From Rhodothermaceae bacterium (GTDB lineage Bacteria; Bacteroidota; Rhodothermia; Rhodothermales; JAHQVL01): a stretch of 42,432 bases of DNA. This document shows, one piece after another, positions 16,566-25,811 of the stretch. Position 1 is the first letter of the stretch; each line of letters begins with the position of its first letter. The DNA lies in the NCBI GenBank assembly GCA_019634345.1, contig JAHQVL010000332.1, positions 1 through 42,432 on the forward strand, in the 5' to 3' direction. A model generated the notes under the pieces. That model was not told the origin of the DNA. It made no database searches and worked only from the letters and a program-made list of their open reading frames with translations. Position numbers and translations under genes: made by a program.

Positions 16566-16653
16566 GTTTCGGGTTTCCGGTTTCGGGTTATACGTTATAG
16601 ATTATCAACGGCCCTTAAACCAACAAGAAACACATACCCGAAACCCGAAACCG
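16563..16653. repeat. Heptad repeat element 3, inverted halves (between mreC and dacB)
   Basis: Thirteen 7-base units can be read: GCGGTTT, CGGGTTT, CCGGTTT, CGGGTTA, TACGTTA, TAGATTA, TCAACGG, CCCTTAA, ACCAACA, AGAAACA, CATACCC, GAAACCC, GAAACCG. The outer units are well matched as inverted repeats (CGGTTTCGGGTTTC at the left, ACCCGAAACCCGAAACCG at the right), and the middle has decayed. Perfect 12-bp hairpins lie at both ends (16540-16565 and 16653-16683). Confidence 0.75.
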
Positions 16654-16683
16654 TTCTAATGAATTCAACTCATTCATTAGAAC
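16653..16683. repeat. Perfect 12-bp inverted repeat before dacB
   Basis: GTTCTAATGAAT and ATTCATTAGAAC form a perfect stem around the 7-base loop TCAACTC. It ends 20 bases before the dacB start codon, so as RNA it would sit in or near the dacB leader. It forms the right flank of heptad element 3. Confidence 0.65.
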
Positions 16684-16702
16684 GCTAAAAATCCCCTCTA
16701 TC

Positions 16703-18208
16703 GTGTATCGCTTTATATTTATTGCTCTCGTTTTAACATGCTCGTTGACGGCATCAGTGTATGGTCAGAGTGCTTCTACGGAGCAAAGAGCACTTATTGA
16801 ACAAATTGAAGCGTATCTTGCTGAAGATACCTTTAAGAATGCCATTTGGGCGGCCAAGATTATTAATCTTGAATCTGGAGAAACGCTTTACGAGCGCAAT
16901 CAAGAGATAAGCCTGATGCCCGCCTCCAACGCGAAATTGTATACCAGTGCGGCTGTATTGGACATTCTGGGGCCTAGCTTCAGGTATGAGACTACAGTGT
17001 ATTCCGATGGCCCCATTGAGCAAGGGGTACTGAAGGGAAATCTCATTATCCGGGGTACGGGTGACCCCAGTATAGGAGGAAGGTATAACAAAGAAGACGA
17101 TCCGAAGCAGTCACTCCGTCAATTGGCGCGTGACCTGAGAAGCGCAGGCATTCGTGTGGTTGAAGGCGACATTATTGGGGATGACGATCTGTTCGAAGAT
17201 GCCCCTCTTGGAATTGGATGGAGTTGGGACGATGAACCTTATTACTACTCTGCTGAGATAGGAGCACTAACCTTCTACGACAATAGCGTTCAGATTATTC
17301 TCAGAGGGCAGCGGCCAGGGATGCCAACGAATGTATCCTGGTTGCCAAAAACCTCGTATGTCACCGTCAACAACAAATCATTGACTGTGCCGGCAGACTC
17401 ATCGAAGGACAGTGAGTTTGCCCGAATTCGGAACACCAATGCAATCGACGTACTCAGTGAAATACCTGCAGGGGTTATCGACACATCCTACATTACGATC
17501 TCTAACCCGACGTTGTACTTTGGGCATCTATTTAGAGATGTGCTTGTTGAGGAAGGAATTGCAGTCCAGGGAGCAGTGCTCGATGTAGATGATTTAGCCA
17601 ATCAACCTCGTTATGAAATGAGGCGGTATCGTAAACAAGCAACACTGACCTCCCCTCCCCTCGAGCAGCTTGTCGAAACCCTTAACAAAGAAAGCCAAAA
17701 TTTATATGCTGAGCTATTCATCCGAACGTTAGGGGTTCACCATCCTGTAAATGACCCTGACGTCGAGCCAGGATCCGCCGAGATGGGTCTCAAAGCGGCC
17801 ATGGCTACGTTTGCACGTGCTCAAATTGATACAAGCCGGATTCAGTTGGTTGACGGTTCAGGGTTATCAAGAATGAACCTGGTTACCGCAGATATGACGG
17901 CAAACTTGCTTTCCTATATGTGGAATCATCCCTACGCAACGGTTCGGCAAGCATTTTACAATTCACTGCCGATTGGCGGAGTTGACGGTACCCTAGAAGA
18001 CCGGTTTAGATCAGGTACCGGATTTAGAAATGTTCGAGCAAAAACCGGAACTTTGACCGGGGCTAGCTCATTGAGTGGATATGTTTTTTCGAAAGCAGAA
18101 ACGCCTTATTTATTTGTCTTGATGTGTAGTAATTATACCGTCAAAACTAGAGAGGTCAGAAGAACTCAGGACCAAATTATTAACCTGCTTTCGCAATATT
18201 CTGAATAA
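16703..18208 (+). CDS. dacB: D-alanyl-D-alanine carboxypeptidase/endopeptidase (PBP4, peptidase S13)
   Basis: A 501-residue periplasmic penicillin-binding protein that trims stem peptides and cleaves cross-links in peptidoglycan. A cleavable signal peptide (FIFIALVLTCSLTASVYGQS) is followed by the catalytic SxxK at LMPASNAKLYTSAAV (Ser75, Lys78). The S13 insert region follows (GNLIIRGTGDPSIGG, VEGDIIGDDDLFED), then the family segment VDGSGLSRMNLVTADM and the KTG box in RAKTGTLTGASSLSGYV. Length is typical of DacB. The start is GTG at 16703; no better ATG precedes the signal sequence. The preceding repeat element suggests its own transcript or attenuation from mreBC. Confidence 0.94.
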   Translation: MYRFIFIALVLTCSLTASVYGQSASTEQRALIEQIEAYLAEDTFKNAIWAAKIINLESGETLYERNQEISLMPASNAKLYTSAAVLDILGPSFRYETTVYSDGPIEQGVLKGNLIIRGTGDPSIGGRYNKEDDPKQSLRQLARDLRSAGIRVVEGDIIGDDDLFEDAPLGIGWSWDDEPYYYSAEIGALTFYDNSVQIILRGQRPGMPTNVSWLPKTSYVTVNNKSLTVPADSSKDSEFARIRNTNAIDVLSEIPAGVIDTSYITISNPTLYFGHLFRDVLVEEGIAVQGAVLDVDDLANQPRYEMRRYRKQATLTSPPLEQLVETLNKESQNLYAELFIRTLGVHHPVNDPDVEPGSAEMGLKAAMATFARAQIDTSRIQLVDGSGLSRMNLVTADMTANLLSYMWNHPYATVRQAFYNSLPIGGVDGTLEDRFRSGTGFRNVRAKTGTLTGASSLSGYVFSKAETPYLFVLMCSNYTVKTREVRRTQDQIINLLSQYSE

Positions 18209-18349
18209 TAGAACTACCTGTTAATACACATCTTAAGGGCAAGCGGGAGCAAAATTGTCACCATCTGTTTTGTTAAGTGAACCGTTTCCAAAGTACTTCG
18301 TGTAAGACAGGTGATACAAGGCTCAATGTTGCACGAATCAGAAGAGTAT

Positions 18350-18919
18350 ATGGAACAGCCTGGCAAACAAAGGATAAAGTCGACTACCGTTCTTGGAGTC
18401 CGGCTGAATGGAGAGGTCGCATTAGGATCAGATGGGCAAGCGACACTTGGCAATACCGTGATGAAGCACAAAGCGCAAAAAGTGCGACCGCTTCATGGAG
18501 GTCAAATTCTTGCGGGTTTTGCCGGTTCAACCGCTGATGCATTCACACTATTCGAGCGTTTCGAAGAAAAATTGCAGCAATATGGCGGTATGTTGACTCG
18601 CTCAGCCGTGGAATTAGCGAAAGATTGGCGTACAGATCGATACCTCAGGCGCCTTGAAGCTTTGTTAGCCGTAGCATCCAGGGAACGACTTTTGTTGATA
18701 AGTGGAACCGGAGATGTTATCGAACCGGATGATGATATTTTAGCAATTGGTTCAGGAGGCCCTTACGCCCTGGCAGCTGCGCGTGGCCTGATGAAATACG
18801 GAGTCGATTTAAACGCAAAACAAATTGTACAAGAAGGATTAACGATCGCTGCCGATATTTGTATTTATACGAATCATCAGATACGCATTTTAGAACTACC
18901 TACAGAAGAAGAAAATTAA
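18350..18919 (+). CDS. hslV: ATP-dependent protease peptidase subunit HslV (ClpQ)
   Basis: The proteolytic N-terminal-nucleophile threonine peptidase that forms a double hexamer and works with HslU. Core motifs are [60 protein letters not shown] and [17 protein letters not shown]. The catalytic threonine is the first of TTVLGVR. With ATG at 18350 it is Thr12, so an 11-residue propeptide ([11 protein letters not shown]) must be removed; an ATG at 18326 would give 19. E. coli HslV removes only Met. No strong Shine-Dalgarno site decides the start. The hslU gene is not adjacent: an NYN-domain gene lies between. Confidence 0.93.
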   Translation: MEQPGKQRIKSTTVLGVRLNGEVALGSDGQATLGNTVMKHKAQKVRPLHGGQILAGFAGSTADAFTLFERFEEKLQQYGGMLTRSAVELAKDWRTDRYLRRLEALLAVASRERLLLISGTGDVIEPDDDILAIGSGGPYALAAARGLMKYGVDLNAKQIVQEGLTIAADICIYTNHQIRILELPTEEEN

Positions 18920-19075
18920 AGGCCTCTGTGGGCACCATCGACCTTTCAGGAAAACCAATCAGTATTTACAATAAAACAAACCTTCATTCATTCGCATCCA
19001 GCCCCTCTTATCTCTATAAGATACCGTTCTTTTCTCCTATTTAATTTATGAATTTAGAGTAACAAACTAGTACCA

Positions 19076-20188
19076 ATGAATCATAGCAGATATGACAAGA
19101 ACCGCACCTGGAGGCAAGGCAACCTCACGGCTGTTCTTGTAGATTACGAAAACTTATATGATCTTCTGGTTGATCATTTGCAGGATGACACTCACCCAGA
19201 CGAGTTCATCATAGAGATGCTTGAGGAGCTGAACCGATATTTACAGGGCAGAGACCTGTTTCAAATAGCTATCTCAAATGCCTACGCAGATTTTAGCGCC
19301 TTGCGAGGAGACGGGCTGTTCATCCAGCAATCTCTTTACAATCAGGGCCTGAGCCCAGTCTTTGTATCCAGTAAAATCGACAAAAACACCTCTGCCTATC
19401 AACTTTGTCTGGACGTATGCTCTCTTCTATATACTAGAGAAGACATTGAGTCTTACGTTCTTATTTCTGGAAACCGCGTTCAATTACCCCTTGTTCAGCA
19501 CCTCAAAAGCCAGGGCAAGAATATTCTTGTTGTTACGTTAGAGGAAGTACCCCTATCTGAACGATCCCAGGTACCGGGCCACGAGACGTTCCTTCACGCA
19601 GTTGATCTACTCAGCGAGGGTGCTATCCGGAAGCTTGGAGATATCTCCAAAACCAATCCAGCAGCCCGTAACGGAAATTATGGCCGTCGCTTGTCGCGAA
19701 CCTCGTCAACCGTCCAGCGAGATATCACCTACAATGAGATAACCGATCAGATTGCCTACGAAACGCTCAGGGTTATTGAAGAGCATTTTGGGCAGTACGA
19801 TGAAGTGTATCTGACACCGCTCCTTCGTAAGTTATCGGAGTCTCTTGATGACCAGCAAAATGATCCCAAATCTATCATTAATAAACTTGAAGATGCAGGA
19901 GCTGTTTGGTTAGAAAAAAGGAGAGGATTTCCGTATGATTATACCGTACTTTTAGTAGATAACGAACATCCTGATGTTCAGCAGATACACCAGGACATCA
20001 CAGAACGTGGTGGTTTACAATACGGAGGCCGCTTCCACCCTGAAGATCAATATCCCGATGAGAGCATGGATTTCGAAGAAGAAGAACTCTTTGAAACAAC
20101 CAGGCACTACGGCAATCATGACAAGAACAACGCTCATGATGATGGTGATGAAGTGGATGACTCGAATTACGATTTGGAAAACGAATAG
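19076..20188 (+). CDS. NYN-domain (PIN-like, LabA/DUF88-type) predicted ribonuclease
   Basis: A 370-residue cytoplasmic protein. The N-terminal NYN domain starts at LTAVLVDYENLYDLLVDHLQ (first metal-binding Asp plus Glu-Asn) and continues with FQIAISNAYADFSA, NTSAYQLCLDVCSLLYTRED (acidic pair) and SYVLISGNRVQLPLVQHLKS. These match the FxDxxN, DxxLxxD and SxDxDFxPLV pattern with changes: Asn replaces the Asp usual in SGDxDF. The second half holds a helical winged-helix-like region (YETLRVIEEHFGQYDEVYLT, LEDAGAVWLEKRRGFPYDYT), as in proteins with a C-terminal OST-HTH/LOTUS-like module, and a long acidic tail (DESMDFEEEELFE, DDGDEVDDSNYDLENE). RNA cleavage or binding is expected but unproven. 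It sits between hslV and hslU on the same strand. Confidence 0.78.
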   Translation: MNHSRYDKNRTWRQGNLTAVLVDYENLYDLLVDHLQDDTHPDEFIIEMLEELNRYLQGRDLFQIAISNAYADFSALRGDGLFIQQSLYNQGLSPVFVSSKIDKNTSAYQLCLDVCSLLYTREDIESYVLISGNRVQLPLVQHLKSQGKNILVVTLEEVPLSERSQVPGHETFLHAVDLLSEGAIRKLGDISKTNPAARNGNYGRRLSRTSSTVQRDITYNEITDQIAYETLRVIEEHFGQYDEVYLTPLLRKLSESLDDQQNDPKSIINKLEDAGAVWLEKRRGFPYDYTVLLVDNEHPDVQQIHQDITERGGLQYGGRFHPEDQYPDESMDFEEEELFETTRHYGNHDKNNAHDDGDEVDDSNYDLENE

Positions 20189-20225
20189 CCTTTTACAGGC
20201 TTCATGCTGTACTGGACACTCTTAG

Positions 20226-21647
20226 ATGAATACCGCCAACCCTCATATGTCGGATCAACTTACCCCCCGCCAGATAGTATCTGAGTTAGACAAATATATT
20301 ATTGGACAAACGGATGCTAAGAAAAGCGTAGCCATCGCCCTGCGAAATCGATGGAGGCGCCAGAACGCCCCAGCCGATATCCAGGATGAGATTATGCCCA
20401 ATAATATCATCATGATTGGCCCTACGGGTGTAGGCAAAACAGAAATTGCCCGGCGATTAGCCAAGCTTTCTGGGGCGCCTTTCATCAAGGTAGAAGCTAC
20501 AAAGTTTACCGAAGTAGGGTACGTGGGGCGCGATGTTGATAGCATGATTCGCGACTTGACCGACATTGCAATAAACATCGTGCGCGAAGAATATACGGAA
20601 GGCGTTCAGGAGCGTGCGCAAACATTGGCTGAAGAACGCATACTGGATATCTTAATTCCCCCAGTGAAAAGCAACGGCCACGAGCTAGTCTCCGGCCCTG
20701 GTTTTGTCATGAAACCTCCCGCAGAAGAACCGGAAGCAGAGCCTTCTTCAGAAGCTGAACTACGGGAACGTACACGTCAAAAATTCAGAGAGAAGCTCAA
20801 GCGTGGTGAGATGGACGATCGAGAAGTTGAGGTTGATGTTGCCAATGAACAAACGCCCATGATGCAAGTGTTTGGGCCTATGGGCATGGAGGAGATGGGC
20901 ATGAATATACAGGAGTTGTTCGGCAACATGGGAGGGAAAAAGAAGAAAAAAAGACGGATGCCTATTGCGGAAGCCCGTGAGATCCTGGCTCAAGAAGAAG
21001 CCCAGAAGCTGATTGACATGGACAAGGTGACCAAAGAGGCTCTAGAGCGCGTACAACAGGCTGGCATCGTGTTCATTGACGAAATCGACAAGGTTGCAAC
21101 GAAATCCCATAAAAGCGGTCCAGATGTATCGAGAGAAGGCGTTCAGCGAGACCTCCTTCCTATTGTTGAAGGCTCGAATGTCATGACAAAATATGGCATG
21201 GTCCGAACCGATCACATTCTGTTCATTGCAAGTGGAGCCTTCCACATTGCGAAGCCAAGCGACTTAATTCCTGAATTGCAAGGCCGTTTCCCGATTCGAG
21301 TTGAACTTAATAACCTGACCGAAGAAGACTTTTACAAGATTCTCACGATTCCAAAGAATGCGCTCCTCAAACAGTATGCTGCACTATTGAGTTCGGAAGG
21401 GGTGTCTATAGAGTTTGAGAATGAGGCTGTTAGAGAGGTTGCTTCGATCGCGGCGAAGGTCAATACGGAGGTCGAAAATATTGGCGCCCGGCGCCTTCAC
21501 ACTATTCTCACCACATTACTAGAAGAAATTCTCTTTGAGATTCCCGATAATATTGAAAGCGAGTCAATTACTGTTGACGCTACCCTGGTTCGCGAGCGCC
21601 TCGGTTCTGTTGCAGATAATAGAGATTTAAGTCAATATATCCTTTGA
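20226..21647 (+). CDS. hslU: ATP-dependent protease ATPase subunit HslU (ClpY)
   Basis: A 473-residue AAA+ unfoldase that feeds substrates into HslV. N-terminal [20 protein letters not shown] is typical of the family. Walker A is GPTGVGKT (65-72), Walker B is VFIDEIDK (about 282-289), and a pore-loop region lies at [21 protein letters not shown] charged intermediate domain follows ([24 protein letters not shown]). Sensor/arginine regions are seen in [19 protein letters not shown] and [19 protein letters not shown]. The C-terminus DLSQYIL is the tail that docks into HslV. ATG at 20226 is used; ATG at 20247 (MSDQLTPRQ) would also fit. The stop overlaps the next gene's TTG (TTGA). Confidence 0.96.
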   Translation: MNTANPHMSDQLTPRQIVSELDKYIIGQTDAKKSVAIALRNRWRRQNAPADIQDEIMPNNIIMIGPTGVGKTEIARRLAKLSGAPFIKVEATKFTEVGYVGRDVDSMIRDLTDIAINIVREEYTEGVQERAQTLAEERILDILIPPVKSNGHELVSGPGFVMKPPAEEPEAEPSSEAELRERTRQKFREKLKRGEMDDREVEVDVANEQTPMMQVFGPMGMEEMGMNIQELFGNMGGKKKKKRRMPIAEAREILAQEEAQKLIDMDKVTKEALERVQQAGIVFIDEIDKVATKSHKSGPDVSREGVQRDLLPIVEGSNVMTKYGMVRTDHILFIASGAFHIAKPSDLIPELQGRFPIRVELNNLTEEDFYKILTIPKNALLKQYAALLSSEGVSIEFENEAVREVASIAAKVNTEVENIGARRLHTILTTLLEEILFEIPDNIESESITVDATLVRERLGSVADNRDLSQYIL

Positions 21648-22654
21648 GCCCCCACACGCCTACCAATTACACCGTTTCCCATGGCTCTCTAAGTGATACG
21701 CTTTTAGCAGAACGATGGGAATTTTTACGTGCGCACTCTCCCCAACGATCTCCTTTTTCGTCGGCCCCTTTTGCAACGGGTATGCGGGAGTTCGCCGGGT
21801 ATGATAACCGAGTGTTTATAGTATCTGACGCTCAGCAAGACATTGCGGGGATATTAACATACACTCAGCGTAAAGGCCCCTTCCTCATTGCTACGGTCCC
21901 TCCTTTCACGTCATTCTCTTCATTGTTGACGACCAGGCCGCTCCAAACGGTAGCTACTTCAGAAGCAGGAACCCCGTACGCATTGTTGCTGCACAAGCTC
22001 CGGGAACAGTTCGACCATGTTTTGCTTCACCATCATCCCACATTAAAGGACGTTCGCTTATTTCAATGGACCTCATGGAAAGCGACACCGCTCTATACGT
22101 TTCATATTGACCTTACTGATGCAGCGCAACTCGAATCCAACTGGTCTACAAGCACGAAGCGTACGTTCAAAAAACATGCTTCTACCTATTCTTTCCAAGA
22201 GGATGCCAGCGCCCTTCAATCGGTCATAAATCTTGCACAAGCCAGCTACGGGCGGCATGGGCGCCCTCTCCCCTTACCTGCTGAACAGTTAACCGGACTA
22301 GTATCACAGCTCCAAGAAGCTGGAATGGTACGCATATTCACCATTACCTCAGATAGCAGCCATACACCCACTGCTGGTTTAGCGCTTTTACACGATCAAG
22401 AAGTTGCGTATTATTGGCTGGCTGGAAGTGTACCAGGGCATTCTATGACTGTACTGCTCGGTCATTTATTCCCGTTGCTTGCATCCGAAGGAATTCGACT
22501 GTTTGATTTTGTGGGCGCCAACACACCGTATATTGCTGAATTCAAGCGTAGATTTGGGCCAGAACTCGTCCCTTATTACGCGACTCAATCCTCACCCAGT
22601 AAATCATTTGCATCCCTTCAATCGTTGAAGCGAGCACTCCGTTCGTGGAGATAA
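21644..22654 (+). CDS. FemAB/BioF2-like GNAT-fold acyltransferase
   Basis: A 336-residue protein resembling the double-GNAT BioF2/FemAB-like family, in which an acyl or aminoacyl group is put on a cell-envelope or sugar acceptor. Supporting segments: an N-terminal [39 protein letters not shown] (the hinge typical of these proteins), [52 protein letters not shown], then LRKF-like [15 protein letters not shown] near the end. The start is probably TTG at 21644, overlapping the hslU stop by four bases (TTGA); the first internal ATG would remove a conserved part. It is followed closely by the membrane glycan genes, which suggests it decorates the same product. Confidence 0.75.
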   Translation: MSPHTPTNYTVSHGSLSDTLLAERWEFLRAHSPQRSPFSSAPFATGMREFAGYDNRVFIVSDAQQDIAGILTYTQRKGPFLIATVPPFTSFSSLLTTRPLQTVATSEAGTPYALLLHKLREQFDHVLLHHHPTLKDVRLFQWTSWKATPLYTFHIDLTDAAQLESNWSTSTKRTFKKHASTYSFQEDASALQSVINLAQASYGRHGRPLPLPAEQLTGLVSQLQEAGMVRIFTITSDSSHTPTAGLALLHDQEVAYYWLAGSVPGHSMTVLLGHLFPLLASEGIRLFDFVGANTPYIAEFKRRFGPELVPYYATQSSPSKSFASLQSLKRALRSWR

Positions 22655-22675
22655 GAAGGACGTATGTTGTAATAC

Positions 22676-24301
22676 ATGATTCAAGAGACTCATACACGTT
22701 CAACGAGCTCTAAAATCCCTATTCATCTCCTTCTGGGTATATGGGGTCTGTACCTGTTCAGGTTTGGTTATGCATACGGCTTCAGTGATCAGGATGAGTT
22801 TTTACCCTACCTGATGCACCTGTTAGACGCTTCTCTATTCACTCAAGACTGGTTCGTCGGCACTCAGCTCTCTTCATTCAGCATACGGGCGTATTTTGTA
22901 TACCTTCTCCTAATCCCTGCTAAGGTAGTTTCAATCCCAATTGCCACTGGCTTGTTGTACGTGACATCCTGGTTTGCCACAGCCAGCGGAATATATATAC
23001 TGGCGTTGCATCTATCAAAAAACAGGATTGCTGCCATTGCAAGCGTAGCCCTTGCCCTTGTCATGACTCCGTTTTGGACACTGGGTGGCAATGACCTGGT
23101 ACACAGCATGTTGGTACCCAGCATGCTTGGATGGAGCCTCGGTATTTGGAGCGTTGTGTTTTTTATTAAAAACCGAGTGGTATACGCTGCCTTGCTCCTG
23201 GGCCTTGCTACCCTCTTTCAAGCACTCGTTGGTCTTCAGTTGGGATTGTTGCTGGGTGCAGTGATGAGTGTACAATTCATGGGAAGGAATGATCGTCCTT
23301 TTAGAGACATTTATACCTTTAGTATCGTGTATCTAGTTAGCGCTTCTCCCGCTCTAGTCCCTTTGTTCTATCAGCAATTCAATGCTGCCTCTCCAAGTAT
23401 GTACAAAATGGTAGGAGCTCCTTCTTTATACTACATAATGGCAGAGTTCAGAAACCCTCACCATTACTTGTTTCATTCCTTCGATATGTTGCGAGCGAGT
23501 CAGTTTGCACTGCTAAGTGCTTTGGGGCTCATTGGCCTGTTTTTTTGTGCGAGGCGGATTAAGGTATTCCCAACGTATTTAGTGTCCTCTCTGCTCATCA
23601 TTATTGGCCTCATTTGTATTATTGCTTACTTCGGTACAGAAACATATGCGAACCTTACCGTGGCTAAGCTGCAGCTTTTTAAGCTCACTGTTTTTGCAAA
23701 AGTGCTTCTTATTATATCTGCATGTGCGGCTCTTGTGACGTTCATACCCAAGAGCTACCAATCTTACATCGAACGATACGTATGGGACTATCCTGCAAGG
23801 TTTATCCTTATTTATCTCACCGTCTATGCTTTACTGATTATTGGACAGTCGCATAGATATCAGTCTAAAGTATATCCGTTTTCAGCTACAAACGACCCAT
23901 TCAATGTCGTATACGATTGGGCACGGACCAACACTGCTGATTCCTCCGTATTTGCTGTTCCTCCTTCATGGTCCGGGTTTAGGTCTTCTGCCCAACGAGG
24001 CATCGTTATAAATCATAAAGCCTTTCCATACAAAGACGGAGACATCGTACAGTGGTACACGCGCCTTGAGTCTATCGCTCCAACAAATCGACCTGCGAGG
24101 ACGGACCGTTCGCTAATGGCTAAACTTGATAGTTCATATGAACACAGGTCTACTAATCAGATAGAAAAATACATCAATACCTATCACATAGATTACCTGG
24201 TGCGTGGTAGCGCATTAGACGCTCCCTATTCTCTCGTCTTTAAAACCCGCGATTGGTATGTTTATGATGTCACTTCTCGGCTAGATGAGCAGGTGCCGTG
24301 A
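22676..24301 (+). CDS. DUF6798-like polytopic membrane protein (GT-C-like)
   Basis: A 541-residue membrane protein with roughly ten hydrophobic helices and a soluble C-terminal part after about residue 400. The segment GFSDQDEFLPYLMHLLDASL plus FTQDWFVGTQLS is the acidic first-loop pattern seen in DUF6798 and other GT-C-fold proteins, where Asp/Glu in the first periplasmic loop is catalytic with polyprenyl-phosphate sugars. The C-terminal segment holds VYDWARTNTADSSVFAVPPS and GIVINHKAFPYKDGDIVQWY, also usual for such proteins. A glycosyltransferase role is inference from the fold; no substrate can be named. It starts 21 bases after the acyltransferase gene and overlaps the flippase start, so the three form one unit. 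Confidence 0.72.
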   Translation: MIQETHTRSTSSKIPIHLLLGIWGLYLFRFGYAYGFSDQDEFLPYLMHLLDASLFTQDWFVGTQLSSFSIRAYFVYLLLIPAKVVSIPIATGLLYVTSWFATASGIYILALHLSKNRIAAIASVALALVMTPFWTLGGNDLVHSMLVPSMLGWSLGIWSVVFFIKNRVVYAALLLGLATLFQALVGLQLGLLLGAVMSVQFMGRNDRPFRDIYTFSIVYLVSASPALVPLFYQQFNAASPSMYKMVGAPSLYYIMAEFRNPHHYLFHSFDMLRASQFALLSALGLIGLFFCARRIKVFPTYLVSSLLIIIGLICIIAYFGTETYANLTVAKLQLFKLTVFAKVLLIISACAALVTFIPKSYQSYIERYVWDYPARFILIYLTVYALLIIGQSHRYQSKVYPFSATNDPFNVVYDWARTNTADSSVFAVPPSWSGFRSSAQRGIVINHKAFPYKDGDIVQWYTRLESIAPTNRPARTDRSLMAKLDSSYEHRSTNQIEKYINTYHIDYLVRGSALDAPYSLVFKTRDWYVYDVTSRLDEQVP

Positions 24302-25734
24302 TGTTAGAAAAGTTTATTCGCAAGATTCTACCTGTGGATGGATTCACGTCCTCTGTTTTTACGCTTCTATCGGGAACGACCCTGGCACTGGGAGTGGCTT
24401 ATCTGGCACAGCCGATCCTGACCCGTCTATACACGCCCTCTTCATTCGGTCTTTTTGACGCGTTTTTGTCTATAGTTACCATCCTTGTCCCTTTTGCGTC
24501 GTTCAGATATGAAGATGCACTTATGCTTCCCGAAGAAGACGAGGAAGCCTCTCACGTGCTCGGCCTATCGATTGTCCTTATTCTCGGTGCCAGTGTACTC
24601 AGTTGCGGGTTAATTTTAGCCGGTCCGTCCCTCTCAGCATGGTTCGGCACACCCGAGTTGTACAAATGGCTGTACTGGGTGCCTCCCGTCCTGGTGGCGA
24701 TACGCATGTCAAAGATATTTGAGTTATGGTTAACCCGTAAAAAACGATTTAGCCCTATATCTGCAGGACAGGCCTCTCAATCTGGACTTATTGCAGGTAC
24801 GCGCATTGTTATGGGCTCTTCCGGTACTCCTACAGGCCTGTTCACTGGATACCTGGTAGGCCACATCGCTACAGCGATTGGGTTTGGATTCCTGGTCATC
24901 AAACGGGAAGGCAAGAAATTCTTTCAGGGGTTTAGCAAGGCCGGTATGTCATCGGTGCTGCAAAGGTATAAACGGTTTCCTGTATATTCGATGCCAGCAA
25001 CCTTACTGAGCGCATTAATAACGCGCCTGCCGGCTCTTCTCCTCTTGTACTTCTTTACCGATGCCGTGGTTGGCTATTTCAGCCGCTCGTACACATTGTT
25101 TGCAGTACCGCTCAGTTTGTTAGGCGCTGCGATTTCCCAGGTGTTTTTTGTTGAAGGTGTTGAGGCGTATAGAAACAACGAGCTGCCAAAGTTCATCCGT
25201 AAGGTGCATACTCAACTAATATTAATCGGCCTATTCCCCACCCTGGCTATCATGATTACCGGCCCGCAAGTATTTGGGTTTATCCTCGGCCAGGAATGGA
25301 CAACGTCTGGCCGTTATCTGCAATATATTGCGCCGTGGCTCTATTTAGCGAGTATTGCGTCTCCTCTTACTCGCGCATTCGACATATTAGAACGGCAGCG
25401 ATTGGACCTTGTAACCAGCCTGATCATGTTTTTTATTCAGACCATTGCATTTATTGCAGGCGGCTTGTCTGGGGATCCTCTAACGTGCCTGATCTATGTT
25501 AGTATTGGAGGTAGCATAGGGCGGCTTCTCCAATTGGTGGTCATCTTTTCTATTGGCGGCGTCTCGTTTAACTCGATCCTAAGCGACTACACCACGCCTA
25601 TCTTGGTCTCCATTCCCTTCCTTGCCCTGTTGTTTTATATCAACAGCTTGGAATCTCCGCTTTGGATTACCGTAGCCCTGGTATTGAGCGGCCTAGGGTA
25701 TCTGGCAGTGAGTATACGAACCATCTACAATTAG
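24301..25734 (+). CDS. Wzx-like polysaccharide flippase (MOP/MVF superfamily)
   Basis: A 477-residue polytopic protein with about 12-14 hydrophobic segments (SVFTLLSGTTLALGVAYLAQ, VLGLSIVLILGASVLSCGLI, ATAIGFGFLVIKREG, LPALLLLYFFTDAVVGYFSR, IAFIAGGLSGDPLTCLIYVS). The family N-terminus is recognisable: ILTRLYTPSSFGLFDAFLSI and FRYEDALMLPEEDEEA, the latter frequent in Wzx/O-antigen translocases. It should flip a lipid-linked oligosaccharide across the inner membrane. ATG at 24301 overlaps the previous TGA; a GTG at 24298 is an alternative. A hairpin follows the stop. Confidence 0.88.
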   Translation: MLEKFIRKILPVDGFTSSVFTLLSGTTLALGVAYLAQPILTRLYTPSSFGLFDAFLSIVTILVPFASFRYEDALMLPEEDEEASHVLGLSIVLILGASVLSCGLILAGPSLSAWFGTPELYKWLYWVPPVLVAIRMSKIFELWLTRKKRFSPISAGQASQSGLIAGTRIVMGSSGTPTGLFTGYLVGHIATAIGFGFLVIKREGKKFFQGFSKAGMSSVLQRYKRFPVYSMPATLLSALITRLPALLLLYFFTDAVVGYFSRSYTLFAVPLSLLGAAISQVFFVEGVEAYRNNELPKFIRKVHTQLILIGLFPTLAIMITGPQVFGFILGQEWTTSGRYLQYIAPWLYLASIASPLTRAFDILERQRLDLVTSLIMFFIQTIAFIAGGLSGDPLTCLIYVSIGGSIGRLLQLVVIFSIGGVSFNSILSDYTTPILVSIPFLALLFYINSLESPLWITVALVLSGLGYLAVSIRTIYN

Positions 25735-25735
25735 A

Positions 25736-25779
25736 AATGGGCCTGGCCCAAGCAAAGAGATACTTGAGCAAGGCCCATT
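25736..25779. terminator. Hairpin between convergent flippase and bacilliredoxin genes
   Basis: AATGGGCCT (25736-25744) and AGGCCCATT (25771-25779) are perfect complements separated by 26 bases. The loop itself contains CAAG/CTTG pairing. A run of seven As (25779-25785) lies to the right, so reading leftward from the bacilliredoxin gene a T-run precedes the stem, which is not the standard order. It could terminate the flippase unit, but a U-tail in that direction is missing. Confidence 0.45.
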
Positions 25780-25811
25780 AAAAAAACGACCTGTAATCCA
25801 ATAACGCGTTC

